Assembly (NCBI GenBank): GCA_030833445.1
Contig: JAURHD010000001.1
Span: 124,001-188,000 of the forward strand
DNA length: 64,000 nt
Reading direction: 5' to 3'
Source: Cephaloticoccus sp.
Lineage (GTDB): Bacteria; Verrucomicrobiota; Verrucomicrobiia; Opitutales; Opitutaceae
A program made the position numbers and the translations under genes. The first letter of the stretch is position 1, and each line of letters opens with the position of its first letter. The notes under the pieces were generated by a model. It had not been told where the DNA came from. It searched no databases and saw nothing but the letters and a program-made list of their open reading frames with translations. Below, in pieces: positions 61,264 through 64,000 of the stretch.

Positions 61264-61926
61264 ATGAAAAAGTCTGATTTAACCCCACTCCTAGCGGTCG
61301 CAACGCTATTCCTCGCCACCTCGGCCTTCGCCCAACCCGCCGACCGGCCGGATGAGGCTGGACCCCGCGGTCCCCACCTCAAGAAACTCGACCTCAATCA
61401 CGACGGCAAGATCGATGAAACCGAACGCGCCGCCGCCGAGCAGCAGATGCGGGCCAAGCTCGCTGAAAATCCGCGCATGCTGGCCCGGATCGATACCGAC
61501 CAGGATGGCAAGGTCAGTGACGCCGAATGGACCGCCGCCAAGGAGCACTTCAAGAAAATGCACCGGATGCGTCCGCCGGGTGAAGAAGGTCGCGAAGGTC
61601 GGCAGGCACAAAGGGGCGAATCGCGCGATCCGGAATTCCGCCGCGGCTACCTGCTCGGCAAGTATGATACCAATGGCGATCACAAATTGGATGAGACGGA
61701 ACGCGCCGCCCTCCGCAGTGCCATGGAAGCCAAGAAGCGCGCCGGCATGGAAAAACAACTCGCCCGTCTGAAAGCCGTTGATGCCGACAATGACGGCAAG
61801 ATCAGCGACGCCGAATGGGCGGTGGCCAAGGAAAAATTCAAAGGCGAGCACCCGATGATGGGGGAACACGGGCCCAAGGGTCCGCGTGGACCCGGTATGA
61901 TGCCACCCCCGCCGCCGGAAGAATAA
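61264..61926 (+). CDS. Secreted protein with four EF-hand loops
   Basis: A 220-residue exported protein. The signal peptide MKKSDLTPLLAVATLFLATS ends at AFAQP. Four calcium-loop sequences are visible: DLNHDGKIDETE, DTDQDGKVSDAE, DTNGDHKLDETE and DADNDGKISDAE. They occur as two pairs separated by an Arg/Glu-rich linker, so the protein may be a duplicated EF-hand pair. The C-terminus is Gly/Pro-rich (GPKGPRGPGMMPPPPP). It probably binds calcium in the periplasm or outside; specific role unknown. It is divergent from the RelE-like gene and followed by a hairpin. Confidence 0.9.
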   Translation: MKKSDLTPLLAVATLFLATSAFAQPADRPDEAGPRGPHLKKLDLNHDGKIDETERAAAEQQMRAKLAENPRMLARIDTDQDGKVSDAEWTAAKEHFKKMHRMRPPGEEGREGRQAQRGESRDPEFRRGYLLGKYDTNGDHKLDETERAALRSAMEAKKRAGMEKQLARLKAVDADNDGKISDAEWAVAKEKFKGEHPMMGEHGPKGPRGPGMMPPPPPEE

Positions 61927-61955
61927 GAGGCTTCAAAATCCCTGCAGTGGTATTG

Positions 61956-61986
61956 AAGACGGCGGTGCTTTCGGGCCCGCCGTCTT
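61956..61986 (+). terminator. Likely terminator after the EF-hand gene
   Basis: AAGACGGCGG (61956-61965) pairs with CCGCCGTCTT (61977-61986), a 10-bp stem around an 11-base loop, followed by a short T-run only. It lies 29 bases after the EF-hand stop codon. Confidence 0.6.
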
Positions 61987-62025
61987 TCGTGTTCCCTTCC
62001 GACGTGTTCCGGGCACACTGACCAC

Positions 62026-63240
62026 ATGCCAGTTACGCTTAAGGATATTCGCGCTGCCCGCCGCCGCATCGCCAACGGGATCATCAAATCGCCCTGTCCT
62101 GAATCCATCCCGCTCTCCGAGATCACCGGCGCCCGCATTTTCTGCAAACTCGATAATTTTCAACGCACCGGTTCATTCAAGGAACGAGGCGCATGCAACG
62201 CGCTGCTCCGGTTGACTCCCGCGCAACGCAAGACCGGCGTCGTCGCGGCGAGTGCCGGCAATCATGCGCTGGGACTCGCTTACCACGGCAAACTACTCGG
62301 CATTCCGGTCACCGTGGTCATGCCGGATTACGCGCCGCTCATCAAGATCACCACCTGTCAGCGGCTCGGCGCCAACGTCATGGTGAAGGGTCGCGACTTT
62401 GTCGAAGCGCGGGCCCTCGCGGATGCCTTGTCGGCGGAGCACGGCTACAAATATATCCACGGCTTTGATCATCCCGACATCATCGCCGGGCAAGGCACCA
62501 TGGGGCTCGAGATCCTGGAGCAGGTGCTGGATGCCGATGCCATTATTTGCCCGATCGGCGGCGGCGGATTGATTGCTGGTTTGTCTCTCGCGGTGAAATC
62601 CTTGCGGAGCAAAGTGCGCGTGATTGGCGTCGAAAGCACCGCGACCGGCAACTACTCCGCGGCCTTGAAGGCCGGCAAACCCGTGCTGCAACCGCGCCGG
62701 CCGACCTTGGCTGACGGTCTCGCCACGTTGACGGTGGGAACCAATGCGTTTGCGATAGCGCGCCAACATGTCGACGAAGTGGTCAAGGTGGATGAGGACG
62801 CGATTGCGTTGGCGATTCTCCGCATGGTTGAGCTCGAGAAAACGGTGGTCGAAGGCGCGGCGGCTACGCCGCTCGCCGCCATGATGTCGGGCAAGCTACC
62901 TCATCTCGCCGGCAAGAAAGTTGTGCTCGCGATCTGTGGCGGCAACATCGACCCGGCGGTGCTCAGTCGCATCATCGAATGTGGTCTCGTTACCGATGGT
63001 CGGCTCACCCGCTTTACCGCGCGAATCAGCGATCGGCCGGGTGGTCTTGCCCGCCTGACGCGCGTGATTGCCGAAAGCGGTGCGAGCGTGAAGGACATCG
63101 CACACGACCGTGCATTCAGTGGTTCCGACGTTTCGGCCGTGCACGTGGTCTGCACCGTCGAAACCCGTGACCGTTCCCATATCCTCGCCCTGCACCGCGC
63201 CCTCAAAAAAAATGGCTTCCCCCTGGTCGTCGCGAAGTGA
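62026..63240 (+). CDS. ilvA: Threonine ammonia-lyase with ACT domain
   Basis: A 404-residue PLP enzyme that deaminates threonine to 2-oxobutyrate, the first step toward isoleucine. The PLP lysine motif is FQRTGSFKERGA, followed by ASAGNHALGLAYHGK (phosphate and substrate loops), and the glycine-rich CPIGGGGLIAGLSLA. A C-terminal ACT domain (about 325-404, RFTARISDRPGGLARLTRVIAESGASV) suggests allosteric control. This short form resembles TdcB/IlvA2-type enzymes rather than the 500-residue IlvA with two ACT-like subdomains. It starts 39 bases after the EF-hand terminator. The next gene's likely ATG overlaps its end by 29 bases. Confidence 0.92.
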   Translation: MPVTLKDIRAARRRIANGIIKSPCPESIPLSEITGARIFCKLDNFQRTGSFKERGACNALLRLTPAQRKTGVVAASAGNHALGLAYHGKLLGIPVTVVMPDYAPLIKITTCQRLGANVMVKGRDFVEARALADALSAEHGYKYIHGFDHPDIIAGQGTMGLEILEQVLDADAIICPIGGGGLIAGLSLAVKSLRSKVRVIGVESTATGNYSAALKAGKPVLQPRRPTLADGLATLTVGTNAFAIARQHVDEVVKVDEDAIALAILRMVELEKTVVEGAAATPLAAMMSGKLPHLAGKKVVLAICGGNIDPAVLSRIIECGLVTDGRLTRFTARISDRPGGLARLTRVIAESGASVKDIAHDRAFSGSDVSAVHVVCTVETRDRSHILALHRALKKNGFPLVVAK

Positions 63241-64000
63241 ATTTGTCCGGAGGTGGTTGAGCCCGACCTTGATGGTGCTGGGCACGCTGTTCCTCGCGGG
63301 CTGCCAAACCAAACCAACCCCGCCACCGGTTGTGTCGGTCCCGGCTCCCGTGGTCGTGGAACGCACCGAAGATCTCATCATCGTCGCCGGCCAACCGTTT
63401 CACACCGGCACCCGGGTGGTCACTTGGCGCGATCCGGATGGGTTCAACGCCTATGACTTTGTGCCCACCCCGCAGGCCGGAAAAGAAAACCATGGTGAAC
63501 GCCGGTTATCGACCGACGAATCCGTTCCGTCTCCCCAGCTCTGGGATCTCGCCGCCTTGCAGGGGTTCGTTGATCAGTTTGTGCTGCACTACGACAGCGA
63601 GGCTTTCAGTTACCGCACATTTCCCATTCTCCAAAAACGCGGCTTGAGCGCTCACTTCCTGCTCGATGTGGATGGCACGCTATACCAGACCCTCGACCTG
63701 CGCGAGCGCGCCTATCACGCCACGGTAGCCAACAGCCGAGCCATTGGGATCGAGATCGCGAATCCCGGTGCTTATCCTCTGGCTAAGGCCAAGGTCTTGG
63801 CGGCGCGGTATGAAACCGGCGCAACCGGAGAAATCCAGCAGCGCTTTGCAGAAAATGACCGGGTTTTGACCGAGGGGTTTGTCGCGCGCCCGGATCGGGC
63901 CGGGGTGGTGGTGGGCAACATCAACGGATCCGTGGTGCGCCAATACGATTTTACGCCGGAGCAATACGCGGCGCTCATCAAACTCACCGCCGCGCTTCAC
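63212..64000 (+). CDS. N-acetylmuramoyl-L-alanine amidase (family 2) lipoprotein, partial
   Basis: 263 residues are visible; the frame runs past the right edge. From the ATG at 63212 the product starts MASPWSSRSEFVRRWL, then a hydrophobic stretch ending in the lipobox LFLAGC, so it is a lipoprotein. That start overlaps the end of the threonine ammonia-lyase gene by 29 bases; a shorter start at 63272 lacks the basic N-region. The catalytic domain has FVLHYDSEAFSYRTF with the zinc histidine, LSAHFLLDVDGTLYQTLDL and AYHATVANSRAIGIEIANPG, typical of amidase_2 / peptidoglycan recognition proteins. It would cleave the MurNAc-L-Ala bond in the periplasm. Confidence 0.86.
   Translation, partial: MASPWSSRSEFVRRWLSPTLMVLGTLFLAGCQTKPTPPPVVSVPAPVVVERTEDLIIVAGQPFHTGTRVVTWRDPDGFNAYDFVPTPQAGKENHGERRLSTDESVPSPQLWDLAALQGFVDQFVLHYDSEAFSYRTFPILQKRGLSAHFLLDVDGTLYQTLDLRERAYHATVANSRAIGIEIANPGAYPLAKAKVLAARYETGATGEIQQRFAENDRVLTEGFVARPDRAGVVVGNINGSVVRQYDFTPEQYAALIKLTAALH

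Overview
The window reads as a chromosomal segment from a Verrucomicrobiota bacterium, most likely an Opitutales/Opitutaceae member. The case rests on a C-terminal PEP-CTERM sorting signal of the type abundant in that group (34874-35791), short imperfect palindromes scattered between genes, start codons that almost never have a Shine-Dalgarno sequence, and a moderately high-GC, densely packed housekeeping gene set. No rRNA, tRNA, CRISPR array, prophage or insertion sequence was seen, and no gene-free stretch exceeds about 220 bases.

Layout. 1-6301: a polyphosphate kinase 2 cut by the left edge, two convergent EamA permeases, rpoZ, a DsbD-like thiol reductase and a cysteine synthase. 6483-9335: a ferrous iron uptake operon (feoA-feoA-feoB-small membrane protein) behind a candidate Fur box. 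9352-11857: two tandem multi-domain TonB-family proteins without ExbB/ExbD. 11976-16122: nagB, galM and a three-part fusion of a membrane desaturase, a Rieske ferredoxin and an NqrF-like reductase. 16129-18654: VOC protein, ExoD, QueE, QueC. Divergent from queC, 18763-23987 is a tightly spaced set: HDAC-like deacetylase, RNase D, OleC, OleD and a YhhQ-type queuosine precursor transporter. 23950-34760: RNA methyltransferases, an uncharacterised EF-hand-like membrane protein, a pdxH / sensor kinase / lipoate ligase group, and several enzymes and permeases. 34874-38264: PEP-CTERM protein, LytTR response regulator and a GH88 glucuronyl hydrolase, with a 21-bp-spaced direct repeat between the first two. 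38425-43926: PHP phosphatase, rlmN, DAHP synthase, lytic transglycosylase. 44000-45507: a rhombosortase overlapping its own GlyGly-CTERM target lipoprotein. 45553-50795: miaB, gmk, a broken nadB joined to a broken receptor gene, and a solitary peptide-binding protein. 50868-57452: gnd, a molybdenum cofactor cluster (moaE-D-C, FMN reductase, moeA, divergent moaA) and a secreted AHSA1-like protein. 57614-64000: dnaN, pssA with a RelE-fold protein, a four-EF-hand secreted protein, threonine ammonia-lyase and an amidase cut by the right edge.

The most unusual items are the desaturase-Rieske-NqrF fusion, the rhombosortase/lipoprotein pair, the LytTR-type repeat, a hairpin element inserted in frame in a 23S rRNA methyltransferase gene, palindromic repeats that appear to supply start or stop codons, and the nadB/receptor junction, which is either a real deletion or an assembly artefact. 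All functional calls come from reading motifs by eye; no database search was run.
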